Positions 32,530-41,516 of a stretch of DNA of 64,000 bases are shown piece after piece. The stretch is taken from the NCBI RefSeq assembly GCF_004310665.1, contig NZ_SIXF01000022.1:1-64000 (forward strand), written 5' to 3'. A program made the position numbers and the translations under genes. Position 1 is the stretch's first letter. Each line of letters starts with the position of its first letter. The notes below the pieces were generated by a model. The model was not told the DNA's origin and did no database searches. It saw nothing but the letters and a program-made list of their open reading frames with translations. This stretch comes from Pedobacter kyonggii (GTDB taxonomy: Bacteria > Bacteroidota > Bacteroidia > Sphingobacteriales > Sphingobacteriaceae).

Positions 32530-33300
32530 ATGAAATTATCACAATACTTTTTGGCATTGTTATGCCCTATTATATTATTATCTTCTTGCAAAAAAAATAC
32601 CGATGAAGTTGTCGCAGATACCAAATCTACTTTCTCTATTGAATTCGAAAATCAGGTAAATGGAAGTCCTTTGGTTTTAAACACCACAACTTACAAAAAT
32701 GCCAAAGGCGAAGATTTTAAGATCAATGTATTTAAATACTACGTAAGCAACATTAAATTAAGCAAAGCCGATGGTACAACTTATCTCATTCCGGAAAGTT
32801 ATTTCTTAATCGATGCTTCCAAATCAGAATCGACTAACATTACATTAAAAGATGTACCAACAGGTGATTATACCAAAATAGAATACACCATTGGCGTAGA
32901 TTATGCCCGTAATTTTGCTGGAGCACAAACTGGTGCCCTAGATCCGATCAACGGCATGTTCTGGACCTGGAACAGTGGTTACATATTCGTTAAACTAGAG
33001 GGAACTTCACCGCAATCAATAGCAGCTGGAAATACACTTACTTTTCATATCGGTGGTGTTACCGATCCAAACAATACGATCAGAACATTCGCTACGGAGA
33101 TTAATGCAGCAAATCCACTTCGCGTGAGAACAGATAGTAAACCAAATATGCACTTCATTGTAAATGCAGCTGCATTATTTACAGGTAAAACCGATGTGAG
33201 TTTTGCTACTTTGAATATAACCATGGGTGGGGCAAATTCTGTAATTGTAGCCAACAACTATGCAAATGGCTTATTTCGTTTAGATCACATTCATAACTAA
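32530..33300 (+). CDS. MbnP-like lipoprotein (copper-binding protein family)
   Basis: The 256-aa protein has a lipoprotein signal (LLSSC, Cys near residue 20), then FSIEFENQVNGSPLVLNTTTYKN and the family hallmarks YYVSNIKL, DYTKIEYTIGVDYARN, MFWTWNSGYIFVKLEG and FHIGG. The Trp-rich MFWTWNSGYIFVK segment is characteristic of MbnP, whose Trp is modified by the di-haem partner MbnH in other bacteria and which binds copper. The stop touches the start of the MbnH-like gene, which supports the pairing. Confidence 0.85.
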   Translation: MKLSQYFLALLCPIILLSSCKKNTDEVVADTKSTFSIEFENQVNGSPLVLNTTTYKNAKGEDFKINVFKYYVSNIKLSKADGTTYLIPESYFLIDASKSESTNITLKDVPTGDYTKIEYTIGVDYARNFAGAQTGALDPINGMFWTWNSGYIFVKLEGTSPQSIAAGNTLTFHIGGVTDPNNTIRTFATEINAANPLRVRTDSKPNMHFIVNAAALFTGKTDVSFATLNITMGGANSVIVANNYANGLFRLDHIHN

Positions 33301-34338
33301 ATGTTAAGGAAAATAACTGTCTTCGCAATGCTTTTTTTAAGCATTGCGTTGATGTATGCCTGTAGCAAGAATGAAGATGAAGTAACGCCAGAGGAAAAGA
33401 AAATTACCTTTTCAGTTCCTGCCAACTTCCCTGCTCCGGTATACAATTTCGAAGACAATAAATTAAGCAATGCAGGTTTTGCGCTGGGTAAGAAATTATT
33501 TTACGAGGCCCGCTTATCTGCCGATAAAAGTGTTTCATGCGGAAGCTGTCATCAGCAATTTGCCGCTTTTACACAACTTGATCATAAAGTGAGTCATGGC
33601 GTAAATAATTGCCAGGGAAAACGGAATACACCTCCACTTTTTAATCTGGCCTGGCAAAAAGCGTTCTTTTGGGATGGTGGTGTAAAAAACATCGAAACTT
33701 CGCCACTAAACGCCATTACCGATGCATGCGAAATGGGTACTGATATACAAACAATCATTGCGTTCCTGAAAAACACGGCTCCATATCCCGAATTATTTAA
33801 ACAGGCTTATGGTTCAACAGAAATCAATTCGCAACTGATTTTAAAGTCGATTGCACAATTTACGGCAGTACTGGTTTCAGGAAATTCGAAATACGATAAG
33901 GTAATGCGTAAAGAGAGTGGTATCTCTTTTACCTCTCCAGAATTGGCGGGTTACAATCTGTTCAAAGAAAAATGTGCATCCTGCCATGCAGCGCCATTTT
34001 TCACAGATTTTTCTTACCGCAGTAACGGATTAGATCTGGTAAGTACCGATGAAGGGCGTTCACACATTACCGGCGTAGCTTCAGACTTTGGAAAGTTCCG
34101 GGTACCCACCTTACGTAACATCGAATATACAAGCCCATACATGCACGATGGGCGCTTTTACAGCTTTGATGAGGTTTTGGAACATTATAATTCTGGCGTA
34201 AAAGCCTCAACAAATCTTGATGTACAATTGAAAAATGGCATCCCTTTAAATACCACAGAAAAAGAGCAGATCAAGGCTTTTTTAAAAACATTAACAGACA
34301 ATGAATTTATCAAAAATACACTATACAGCGAGTCGTAA
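33301..34338 (+). CDS. MbnH-like di-haem cytochrome c peroxidase/MauG family lipoprotein
   Basis: The 345-aa protein has a lipoprotein-type signal (ALMYACSK) and two c-type haem sites, CGSCH (Cys80, Cys83, His84) and CASCH (Cys225, Cys228, His229). It also has the family segments KRNTPPLFNLAWQKAFFWDGG and VPTLRNIEYTSPYMHDGRF. MauG-type di-haem enzymes make protein-derived cofactors by oxidising Trp/Tyr residues; MbnH does this on MbnP. It follows the MbnP-like gene without a gap and overlaps the next gene by 38 bases. Confidence 0.85.
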   Translation: MLRKITVFAMLFLSIALMYACSKNEDEVTPEEKKITFSVPANFPAPVYNFEDNKLSNAGFALGKKLFYEARLSADKSVSCGSCHQQFAAFTQLDHKVSHGVNNCQGKRNTPPLFNLAWQKAFFWDGGVKNIETSPLNAITDACEMGTDIQTIIAFLKNTAPYPELFKQAYGSTEINSQLILKSIAQFTAVLVSGNSKYDKVMRKESGISFTSPELAGYNLFKEKCASCHAAPFFTDFSYRSNGLDLVSTDEGRSHITGVASDFGKFRVPTLRNIEYTSPYMHDGRFYSFDEVLEHYNSGVKASTNLDVQLKNGIPLNTTEKEQIKAFLKTLTDNEFIKNTLYSES

Positions 34339-35278
34339 ATTATTGATTTTAATTTTCATACTCATGAGCGGCCAGGTTTTTGCCTGCGATATCTGCGGTT
34401 GTTTTATGGGCATTACGCCTTATTACAACCGCAACAGCATCAGCGTTTTATACCGTTACCGTTCGTTTAGCGGCTACGAAGGACAATCGCATTCATTATT
34501 CCCGAGCGGAGGAAATTTCTTTATCCCAGCGCGAAGCCAGGATTCACCAATAACCAATCATGCTGGTAATCCAGGTGATTATGAACTTTACCGTTCTTTA
34601 GAAGTTAGAGGTAAATATTTCATTAACAGCAAACTGGAAATCAATGCCATTTTACCCTATGTATCCAATAGTGAGCGCTACAATGGATATACCTCCTCTA
34701 TCTCTAACCTGGGTGATATTAATCTGTATGCAGGCTACCATCTCGTGCAAAAGCTTGAAGATAATTTTAAACAACAATTGATTGCCGGGGCCGGTATAAA
34801 ATTGCCAACAGGCAAAAACGATTTCAAAAATACGGCTGGCATCCGTTATTCCTCACTAATGCAGGCCGGAACAGGAAGTACCGATGGCTTTGTATACCTG
34901 AACTACATGGTAGGTTTGGGCAAATTTGGGGCGAGCCTAAATACCTCTTACAAGGTTAACGGAACCAACAGCCGCGATGAAGGTATCGCTAATAGCACGA
35001 CCAGTTTCCTGAATATTTTTTACACCCAAAGAGTTGGGAAAGATATTCAGATTATGCCATCAGCGCAGTTTTTTTATGAATATTCTGGCGGAGAAAAATA
35101 CCAAGGCCAAAAAACAGGGGAACATGTCATGAATAACCTCATGGGCGGTGCAGGTGTAGATGTTTTTTATAAAAATGTGGCGCTAAATGCAGGTATTCAA
35201 AAGAATATCTGGGAAGCTGAAACCGATCACCCAATGAGTGCCGGAAAGGTTTATGTTGGAATCACTTATAATTTTTAA
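34301..35278 (+). CDS. outer membrane beta-barrel protein with N-terminal CDICGCF motif
   Basis: The 325-aa protein has a signal peptide (LLILIFILMSGQVFA) cut before CDICGCFMGITPYYN, so the mature protein would begin with three closely spaced Cys. The rest is rich in alternating hydrophobic/polar strands and aromatic residues and ends TYNF-like (KVYVGITYNF), as outer membrane barrels do. The Cys cluster suggests metal or haem handling at the barrel's periplasmic end. The start lies 38 bases inside the MbnH-like gene. An internal Met at residue 22 would remove the signal and is rejected. Confidence 0.75.
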   Translation: MNLSKIHYTASRKLLILIFILMSGQVFACDICGCFMGITPYYNRNSISVLYRYRSFSGYEGQSHSLFPSGGNFFIPARSQDSPITNHAGNPGDYELYRSLEVRGKYFINSKLEINAILPYVSNSERYNGYTSSISNLGDINLYAGYHLVQKLEDNFKQQLIAGAGIKLPTGKNDFKNTAGIRYSSLMQAGTGSTDGFVYLNYMVGLGKFGASLNTSYKVNGTNSRDEGIANSTTSFLNIFYTQRVGKDIQIMPSAQFFYEYSGGEKYQGQKTGEHVMNNLMGGAGVDVFYKNVALNAGIQKNIWEAETDHPMSAGKVYVGITYNF

Positions 35279-35288
35279 ATCACAGCAT

Positions 35289-35720
35289 ATGAACAGATTA
35301 AACATTTTGTTGTTAAGCATAGCAACAGCACTTCTTTTTTCCTGTAAAACGGAGCCTGATTCGAAAGCGATACGCCAGGAAGTACTTAACATCCACGATA
35401 AATTAATGATTGATGGGGAAAAAGTAGTGAAGAATAAAATGAAATTAGATAAACTCTTGGTTTCAGATCAGATTAAACTTTCTTCAGATTCAGCTGTACA
35501 AAAACAAAAAATCAGTGATTTAATTACGCGGTTAAATGCAGCTGATGAAAAAATGATGGATTGGATGCATTTCTTTAAAGATGATTTTAAGGGAAAAACA
35601 GCTCAAGAAGATCTTAATTATTACAAATCTGAAATGGTTAAAATCAGGGCTGTGGAAGATAGTTATATCAAGGTGATGAGAGAATCAGATTCGTTGCTAA
35701 ACGCATATCAAGTTAAATAA
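35289..35720 (+). CDS. lipoprotein, helical (143 aa)
   Basis: The lipoprotein signal MNRLNILLLSIATALLFSC places Cys at residue 19. The rest is charged and helical, with IRQEVLNIHDKLMIDGEKVV and MDWMHFFKDDF. Several His/Met/Asp residues (HDKLM, MMDWMHFF) could bind metal, but no family is recognised. It lies 10 bases behind the barrel gene in the copper/haem cluster. The ATG at 35289 fits the signal peptide; the longer frame upstream does not. Confidence 0.75.
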   Translation: MNRLNILLLSIATALLFSCKTEPDSKAIRQEVLNIHDKLMIDGEKVVKNKMKLDKLLVSDQIKLSSDSAVQKQKISDLITRLNAADEKMMDWMHFFKDDFKGKTAQEDLNYYKSEMVKIRAVEDSYIKVMRESDSLLNAYQVK

Positions 35721-35830
35721 AACAGTCGGGAAGTCAGATGTCAGGAGTCCGAAGATATAGAAGCTTAACAATTTAAGTATCTAGACCTCGGTCTTCGAAC
35801 ATCCGGCCCTGGACTTTAAAAGAAATCAAA

Positions 35831-36091
35831 ATGAAAAAATTAAATTTCGCAATAATCCTAATTGGATTAACATCCCTGTTATTAAAATCAAATGCGACAC
35901 CGGTAATCAACGGATCAAAAACAAATCTGATCGATTCTGCAAAGAAAGCAACGGTAGATCCTGTTTGTAAAATGAAAGTAAGAGCCCAGACAGCTAAAAC
36001 TACCGTTTATAATAAAATCATCTATACTTTTTGTTCGGAAAGCTGTAAACAGAAATTTATTGCAGAGCCAGCTAGATACATTAAAAAGTAA
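35831..36091 (+). CDS. exported YHS-domain protein
   Basis: The 86-aa protein has a signal peptide of about 22 residues (ending LKSNA) and a YHS domain: VDPVCKMKVRAQTAKTTVYN, then YTFCSESCKQKFIAEPARYI. The Cys of VCKM and of FCSESCKQKF are the usual metal-contacting residues of this domain, found in copper-handling and related proteins. It lies inside the MbnP/SCO/cytochrome cluster. The 110 bases before it hold GTCAGATGTCAGGAGTCCGAAG-like short repeats. Confidence 0.82.
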   Translation: MKKLNFAIILIGLTSLLLKSNATPVINGSKTNLIDSAKKATVDPVCKMKVRAQTAKTTVYNKIIYTFCSESCKQKFIAEPARYIKK

Positions 36092-36106
36092 CAATAGCAT
36101 AATTAA

Positions 36107-36138
36107 TTGTCTTCTGAAAAACAGAGGTCGTATATTTA
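36107..36138 (+). promoter_or_regulatory. candidate promoter of the SCO gene
   Basis: TTG at 36107-36109, 21 bases, then TATATTTA at 36131-36138 (one mismatch to TAnnTTTG). The ATG follows 18 bases later. Confidence 0.4.
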
Positions 36139-36155
36139 CATTTTAAAATAAAATC

Positions 36156-36806
36156 ATGAATAAAATTACTGCTTACATCGCAACCTGTCTGCTAGTTGTT
36201 TCCATATTTACCGCTTGTAAACAAGAGAGAAAACTTCCCTTTTATGGCGAACGTCATGCCGAAACCGTTAAAGATGCAGCTGGAATAGAGAAAATTGATA
36301 CCGTTTACCAAACTATTCCGAATTGGTCTTTCTTAAACCAGGATAGCATAGTAACAACGAACAAGGCAACAGATGGTAAAATCTACATTGCAGATTTTTT
36401 CTTTACTTCTTGTACCACCATCTGCCCTACCATGCACCGCAACCTAATGACGGTTTACAATGAATTTAAAACCAATCCGGATGTGATGTTTGTCTCGCAC
36501 ACCATCGATTTTAAATACGACAGACCGCATGTTTTAAAAAAATATGCTCAAAAACTAGGTGTAGACGGACCAAAATGGCAGTTTCTTTATGGCAGTAAAG
36601 ACAGCGTATATACCCTGGCAGAAAAAAACTATTTAGTGGCTGTTGGCGAAGATAGTACAGCTAAAGATGGATATATCCATCAAGGATACCTGGTTTTAAT
36701 CGATAAAGACAGGCGGATCCGCGGTGCTTATGATGGCACTAAAGAAGAGCAGGTAGAACAATTGAAAAAGGATATTCCCGTTTTATTGGCTGAGTACAAA
36801 AAGTAA
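36156..36806 (+). CDS. sco: SCO1/SenC family protein (copper chaperone/thioredoxin fold)
   Basis: The 216-aa protein has a lipoprotein-type signal (IFTACKQ), then the SCO motif FFTSCTTICPTMHRN with Cys86 and Cys90 (CxxxC) and the copper-ligand His175 in DGYIHQGYLVLID. These three residues hold copper in SCO proteins, which deliver it to the CuA centre of cytochrome oxidase or act as thiol oxidoreductases. It belongs to the copper/haem envelope cluster, followed by a monohaem cytochrome c. Confidence 0.9.
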   Translation: MNKITAYIATCLLVVSIFTACKQERKLPFYGERHAETVKDAAGIEKIDTVYQTIPNWSFLNQDSIVTTNKATDGKIYIADFFFTSCTTICPTMHRNLMTVYNEFKTNPDVMFVSHTIDFKYDRPHVLKKYAQKLGVDGPKWQFLYGSKDSVYTLAEKNYLVAVGEDSTAKDGYIHQGYLVLIDKDRRIRGAYDGTKEEQVEQLKKDIPVLLAEYKK

Positions 36807-36810
36807 AATT

Positions 36811-36955
36811 ATTAGCCACGGAGACACGGATCTACACGGAATAAAAAGAATTTATTTCCAATGTAACCAAACTAGTTTTTTACGACAGATATATAGGATA
36901 AACACAGATAAATAGCTAAATCTGTGTTTATCTTTCCTTATCTGTGGTTAATTAT
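36811..36955. repeat. two intergenic repeat types: GCCACGGAGACACGGA and the CCACAGAT/ACACAGAT hairpin
   Basis: GCCACGGAGACACGGATC (from about 36815) is one short repeat type. Further on, GATAAACACAGAT (36897-36909) and ATCTGTGTTTATC (36920-36932) form a 13-bp hairpin, followed by TTATCTGTGGTTAA, the inverted counterpart of the motif at 30184. Both types separate the SCO and cytochrome genes. Confidence 0.6.
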
Positions 36956-36967
36956 TTACAAATCATC

Positions 36968-37390
36968 ATGCGCAAGTACATTATCAATTCAATCTTTTTC
37001 CTTTTCATTATAGGCATCATTGTATCTTGCCAAAACCAGGAAACAATCGATCTACAGAATTACATGTCTAACGGAAAAGATATTTATAAAGCCAAGTGTC
37101 AGAATTGTCACGGCGAAAATGGTGAAGGATTGGGTGAGCTTGCACCTCCATTAACTGATTCGGTATTTTTAAAAACAAACAAAAACCGCTTAGCTTGTTT
37201 TATCAAAAACGGTGCAAATGAATTTTTGATCATCCATGGAAAAGAATACAAAGAAAAAATGCCCGCTTTCCCTGAACTGGCTGATATTGATGTAGCACAG
37301 GTAATGGTTTATATTACCAATTCGTTTGGCAATAAGCAGGGTTTTGTGCCTTACACTGAGGTTTCAAAAGATTTGCAGAATTGTAAATAA
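36968..37390 (+). CDS. monohaem cytochrome c lipoprotein
   Basis: The 140-aa protein has a lipoprotein signal (IIGIIVSC, Cys near 20), the haem motif CQNCHGENGEGLGELAPPL and the axial Met probably in EKMPAFPELADIDVAQVM. This is a class I cytochrome c for periplasmic electron transfer. The start at ATG 36968 (MRKYIINS) fits the signal. It is the last gene of the copper/haem set before the RNase P RNA. Confidence 0.88.
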   Translation: MRKYIINSIFFLFIIGIIVSCQNQETIDLQNYMSNGKDIYKAKCQNCHGENGEGLGELAPPLTDSVFLKTNKNRLACFIKNGANEFLIIHGKEYKEKMPAFPELADIDVAQVMVYITNSFGNKQGFVPYTEVSKDLQNCK

Positions 37391-37481
37391 ATATTTTTTT
37401 GTATTATGAAAATAGCAATGAATAAATATCATAATAATGATATTTTAGATACATTGTGCTTAAAAAACCCCATCTTTGCGC

Positions 37482-37864
37482 AAAATGCAGGTTGTTCTAT
37501 CGCTGTCTTGGGTAAAATCGAGAGAGAGGAAAGTCCGGGCAACGCAGGGCATCTCGCTTTCTAACGGAAAGGGGTTCAGGATTGAAAACCTGAATTACGG
37601 ATTAGTGCAACAGAAAATATACCGCTCTGGCTTATGTCGGAGTAAGGGTGAAAACGTGCGGTAAGAGCGCACGAGCATTATAGGCGACTGTAGTGGTTTG
37701 TAAACCCCGAGAGTTGAAAGACCAAATAGGCTAACGTACGTAGGGCTGCCCGTCCGATGTTAGTGGGTAGGTCGTTAGAGATAAACGGCAACGTTTATAG
37801 TGGATAAATGATAGAAATCCTGAGCAATCAGGAAACAGAACCCGGCTTATAGACCTGCATTTTT
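37482..37864 (+). ncRNA. rnpB: RNase P RNA (M1, bacterial type A)
   Basis: Conserved RNase P core blocks appear in order: GAGGAAAGTCCGGGC near the 5' end, TTAGTGCAACAGAAAATATACCGC, GGTGAAAACGTGCGGTAAGAGCGC and finally GAACCCGGCTTATAGACC. Helix P1 closes the molecule: AAATGCAGGT (37483-37492) pairs with ACCTGCATTT (37853-37862), and a T-run follows as terminator. The RNA matures tRNA 5' ends together with RnpA. A -7-like CATCTTTG at 37471-37478 fits the start. The frame at 37476-37664 inside it is not a gene. The 3' end abuts the stop codon of the convergent PPK2 gene. Confidence 0.95.
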
Positions 37865-37865
37865 T

Positions 37866-38750
37866 TTATTCACTTAATAAAATACTTTTTGTTTCGTCGA
37901 GTTTGGCCACTTCTGCTTCACCCAAAACAGGAACCTTCAGGTCAAGACTTTTTAATTTATCTTCAATAATTTCACTTATTGCCAATCGGGCAAACCATTT
38001 TTTATCGGCAGGTATGATGTGCCAAGGCGATTCTGCCGTGCTTGTTTCATTAATTGCATCCTGATAGGCTTCCATGTATTTATCCCACAAAGCCCTTTCT
38101 TTAATATCGCCCGAAGAGAATTTCCAATTTTTAGCAGGATCATCTATCCGTTCTAAAAAGCGTTGTTTCTGTTCATCCCTGCTCACATTTAAAAAAAACT
38201 TTAAAATTACTGTTCCATTAGCGGTTAAATGCTCCTCAAAATTTTTAATACTTTTATAACGCTGCTGCCAAAAACCTTTATTGATTTTTTTTACATCATT
38301 AAAACCAGGGATATTTTCGCTTAAAACATATTCGGGATGCACCTTACAAACCAAAACGTTTTCGTAATGCGAACGGTTATGAATACCTATTCTGCCACGT
38401 TCTGGTAAAGCTTTATAATGCCTCCACAAAAAATCATGTTCATATTCTTCTGATGTTGGCACCTTAAAACTATACACCTGACATCCCTGCGGGTTTAGTC
38501 CGCTCATTACATGTTCGATTGCACTGTCTTTCCCTGCTGCATCCATCGCCTGAAAAATAATCAGAACGGAATGTTTTCCGGATGCATATAATCTCTCCTG
38601 TAAATGATTGAGTTCTATTTTCGAATTAACCAATGCATCTTTAGCTTTTTCTTTATTATAACCGCCAGTAAAATCAGTTTTATGGTTTTTTAAAGAAAAT
38701 TTCTTATCGCCCTGTACAATTAATCCTTTAAATTCGTTTTTCATAATCAT
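37866..38750 (-). CDS. ppk2: polyphosphate kinase 2 family nucleotide phosphotransferase
   Basis: The 294-aa single-domain PPK2 has Walker A-like FQAMDAAGKDSAIEHVM, the SGLNPQGCQVYSFKVPTSEE segment, lid motif GRIGIHNRSHYENVLV, and FFLNVSRDEQKQRFLERIDDP. PPK2 enzymes phosphorylate nucleotides with polyphosphate. The shape resembles the PPK2-related group acting on AMP/ADP, but the class cannot be fixed by eye. A second in-frame ATG two codons later (38744) is an alternative start. The stop overlaps the T-run of rnpB. Confidence 0.88.
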   Translation of the reverse strand: MIMKNEFKGLIVQGDKKFSLKNHKTDFTGGYNKEKAKDALVNSKIELNHLQERLYASGKHSVLIIFQAMDAAGKDSAIEHVMSGLNPQGCQVYSFKVPTSEEYEHDFLWRHYKALPERGRIGIHNRSHYENVLVCKVHPEYVLSENIPGFNDVKKINKGFWQQRYKSIKNFEEHLTANGTVILKFFLNVSRDEQKQRFLERIDDPAKNWKFSSGDIKERALWDKYMEAYQDAINETSTAESPWHIIPADKKWFARLAISEIIEDKLKSLDLKVPVLGEAEVAKLDETKSILLSE

Positions 38751-38888
38751 GTATTGTTTTTAGATAAATCGATGCATCAATAATTTAAATATAGAACTAA
38801 AAAATAAGTAAATTAAATACGTTAATTTGCATATAGAGTTTTTTATATTTAACGCCACAGCTTTTACCTAAAGATCATCTTATCCAAT

Positions 38889-41345
38889 ATGTTTAAAGAG
38901 ATAAAAAACAAGTACTTACGTTATTCTACAATATTTTTATTTTTTATAATAATTTTCTTTTCTGCCCTTCAATTAAACTTTTTGTGGCTATTTGGCTACT
39001 CACCAAGTGTTCGAGATATTAAAGCACCTACTCTTCGTGTAGGTTCAGAACTTTACACTGCCGATGGTAAACTGATTGGCAGATACTTTAAAGAGAACAG
39101 AACGCCTGTAAATTATAATGAAATTGCGCCCAGTGTAGTGCAGGCTTTGGTTGCTACCGAAGACGTGCGTTTCTACAAACATTGGGGTATTGATGTACAA
39201 GCAGTTGCCCGTGCAGTTGTTGGTTTAGGAAAAGATGGTGGGGCCAGTACCATTACGCAACAATTGGCAAAAAATCTTTACCGTACGCGTTATAATAAAT
39301 CGCAGGGATTATTGATCAAAATACCGTTGGTAAGAACCTTAATTGTAAAATTAAAGGAATGGATGACTGCTGTAAAACTAGAATCTAATTACTCTAAAAA
39401 TGATATTATCACCATGTACCTGAATACTGTTTCTTTCGGTAATAACACTTACGGGATAAAAACAGCCAGCCGGATCTATTTTGATAAGGAAACAAAAGAT
39501 TTAGCCACTACAGATGCAGCCATGCTTGTGGGTATGCTAAAGGGCACAACCTTATATAATCCAACTAAAAACCCTGCAAAAGCTTTAGAAAGAAGAAATG
39601 TGGTGCTTGCACAAATGAACAAGTACAAGTACCTAAGCAAAGATAGTTTAACCGAATTATCTAAAGAGCCGATTAAACTAAAAGAAGGCAAAATGCAGGA
39701 TGGCAGCGATGGTGACTCTTATTTAAGGGCTGCTGTTGCAAAATACTTAGAGAAATGGTGTACTGATAATGGTTACGACCTTTATGAAGATGGATTAAAA
39801 ATTTACACCACTATCGATTCTAAACTCCAAAAATATGCTGAGGAAGCAGTTGCCGATCAGATGAGGATTTTGCAGCGCAGGTTTTATAATGTGTGGGGCA
39901 ACGAAGATCCTTGGTACGATTCGGAAAAGCAAAAGGTTAATTATCCCGACAGGGCGATGAAAAACTTGCCGATTTATGCGCTTTTACAGAAGAAATTCCC
40001 TAACAATCCAGATTCTGTTACCGCTTATTTTAATAAAAAGAAAAGGATGCAGATCTTCACTTACAAAGGCGATCGCGATACTTCATTCTCTACTTTAGAT
40101 TCTATCCGTTATTATGGTAAAATAATGAATACCGGAATGATGACCATGGAACCTGCAAGTGGTAAAATTAAAGTTTGGGTTGGTGGTATAGACCATAAAT
40201 TTTTCAAATACGACCACGTTAATCAATCTAAACGCCAGGCAGGTTCTACTTTTAAACCTTTTGCTTATTTAACGGCCTTAGAACAAGGCATGAGCCCTTG
40301 TGATAAATTTACTGATAAACCGGTTAGAATACCATATACGGAAAAAGGCCAAACCAAATATTGGGAGCCAAAAAATGCCGATTACAGCGTTACGTACCGT
40401 GAAATGAGTTTAAGGTGGGCAATGGCAAAATCAGTGAATACCATTACGGCTCAGGTAACCGAAAAGGTAGGCTGGGATAATGTAGTAAAATATGCGCACG
40501 AATGTGGCATCGATAGCCATTTAGAATCTGTCCCATCGGTAAGTTTAGGTTCAAACGATGTTACAGTTTACGAAATGGTAAAAGCTTATGCTACCTTCAT
40601 GAATAAAGGCATCAAAACTGATCCCATTCTAGTCGAGAAAATTACTGATCAGGATAACAATATAATTGATGAGTTTAAACCTAAAACAAAAAGGGTTTTA
40701 ACAGAAGAAATTGCCTGGTTAATGACCTATATGTTCCGTGGTGGTATGGAAGAACCAGAAGGCACCTCGCAGGCATTATGGGAATGGCCGGATCTATTTA
40801 GAAAAAACAATCAAATAGGCGGTAAAACAGGTACTTCTTCTGATTATGTAGACGCCTGGTACATGGGTTTAACCAAAGACCTGGTAACTGGTGTTTGGGT
40901 GGGTTGTGATGAAAGAACGGCACACTTTAAAAACGGCGAACAAGGAGAAGGCTCAAGAACGGCACTACCCATTTTTGCTAAGTTTATGGAGAAAGTGTAC
41001 CTCGATCCAAGCTCTGGTTATACTTATGGTCCATTCCCTAAAGCAACCGTTGATATTACCAGAACCTACAACTGCCCTAGCCCAAGAATTATAAGAGATA
41101 CCACATCAACTGATAGCTTAGCGGTAGATTCAACAGATTTTACCGTTCCTGAAACACCAGAAACGGTCGTTCCTGTAACCATTGAACCTGAAGTAAAAAA
41201 AGAAGAAAAGAAAGTTGAACCTGTTCAAACTCCTCCAGCAGCTACTGCTCCTTTAACCAGAAAGGAAGAAAGAGAACTGAGAAGAAAACAACGTCAGGAA
41301 GAAAAAGAAAAGAAAAAGAACGAGAATGGGAACAATCAGCCTTAG
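38889..41345 (+). CDS. mrcA: penicillin-binding protein 1A (bifunctional transglycosylase/transpeptidase)
   Basis: The 818-aa protein has a membrane anchor near residues 13-35 and a GT51 glycosyltransferase domain with TEDVRFYKHWGIDV (catalytic Glu91) and GGASTITQQLAKNL. The transpeptidase domain has the active Ser453 in RQAGSTFKPF, the SVN motif in AKSVNTITAQ and KTGTSSDYVDAW. It polymerises and cross-links peptidoglycan in the periplasm. The last 70 residues are Pro/Glu/Lys-rich, ending in a highly charged tail (KEERELRRKQRQEEKEKKK), a low-complexity extension. It is monocistronic. Confidence 0.93.
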   Translation: MFKEIKNKYLRYSTIFLFFIIIFFSALQLNFLWLFGYSPSVRDIKAPTLRVGSELYTADGKLIGRYFKENRTPVNYNEIAPSVVQALVATEDVRFYKHWGIDVQAVARAVVGLGKDGGASTITQQLAKNLYRTRYNKSQGLLIKIPLVRTLIVKLKEWMTAVKLESNYSKNDIITMYLNTVSFGNNTYGIKTASRIYFDKETKDLATTDAAMLVGMLKGTTLYNPTKNPAKALERRNVVLAQMNKYKYLSKDSLTELSKEPIKLKEGKMQDGSDGDSYLRAAVAKYLEKWCTDNGYDLYEDGLKIYTTIDSKLQKYAEEAVADQMRILQRRFYNVWGNEDPWYDSEKQKVNYPDRAMKNLPIYALLQKKFPNNPDSVTAYFNKKKRMQIFTYKGDRDTSFSTLDSIRYYGKIMNTGMMTMEPASGKIKVWVGGIDHKFFKYDHVNQSKRQAGSTFKPFAYLTALEQGMSPCDKFTDKPVRIPYTEKGQTKYWEPKNADYSVTYREMSLRWAMAKSVNTITAQVTEKVGWDNVVKYAHECGIDSHLESVPSVSLGSNDVTVYEMVKAYATFMNKGIKTDPILVEKITDQDNNIIDEFKPKTKRVLTEEIAWLMTYMFRGGMEEPEGTSQALWEWPDLFRKNNQIGGKTGTSSDYVDAWYMGLTKDLVTGVWVGCDERTAHFKNGEQGEGSRTALPIFAKFMEKVYLDPSSGYTYGPFPKATVDITRTYNCPSPRIIRDTTSTDSLAVDSTDFTVPETPETVVPVTIEPEVKKEEKKVEPVQTPPAATAPLTRKEERELRRKQRQEEKEKKKNENGNNQP

Positions 41346-41516
41346 TTTTATCGCGATAAATAACCAGGTACATTAACTATCTGCGCTTTTGAGTAGAAAA
41401 ATTCTAAAAAATGTTAAAATTTTAATACTGTTTTAAACAATTGCTATTTTTATTTCTCAAATCTCATACAATTTCATTTTCGCAAATTATTGAACTTCAT
41501 TACTAAAACCACACAT

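Noticed and set aside
37476-37664. 62-codon frame on the plus strand
   Set aside because: Lies fully inside the conserved RNase P RNA core.
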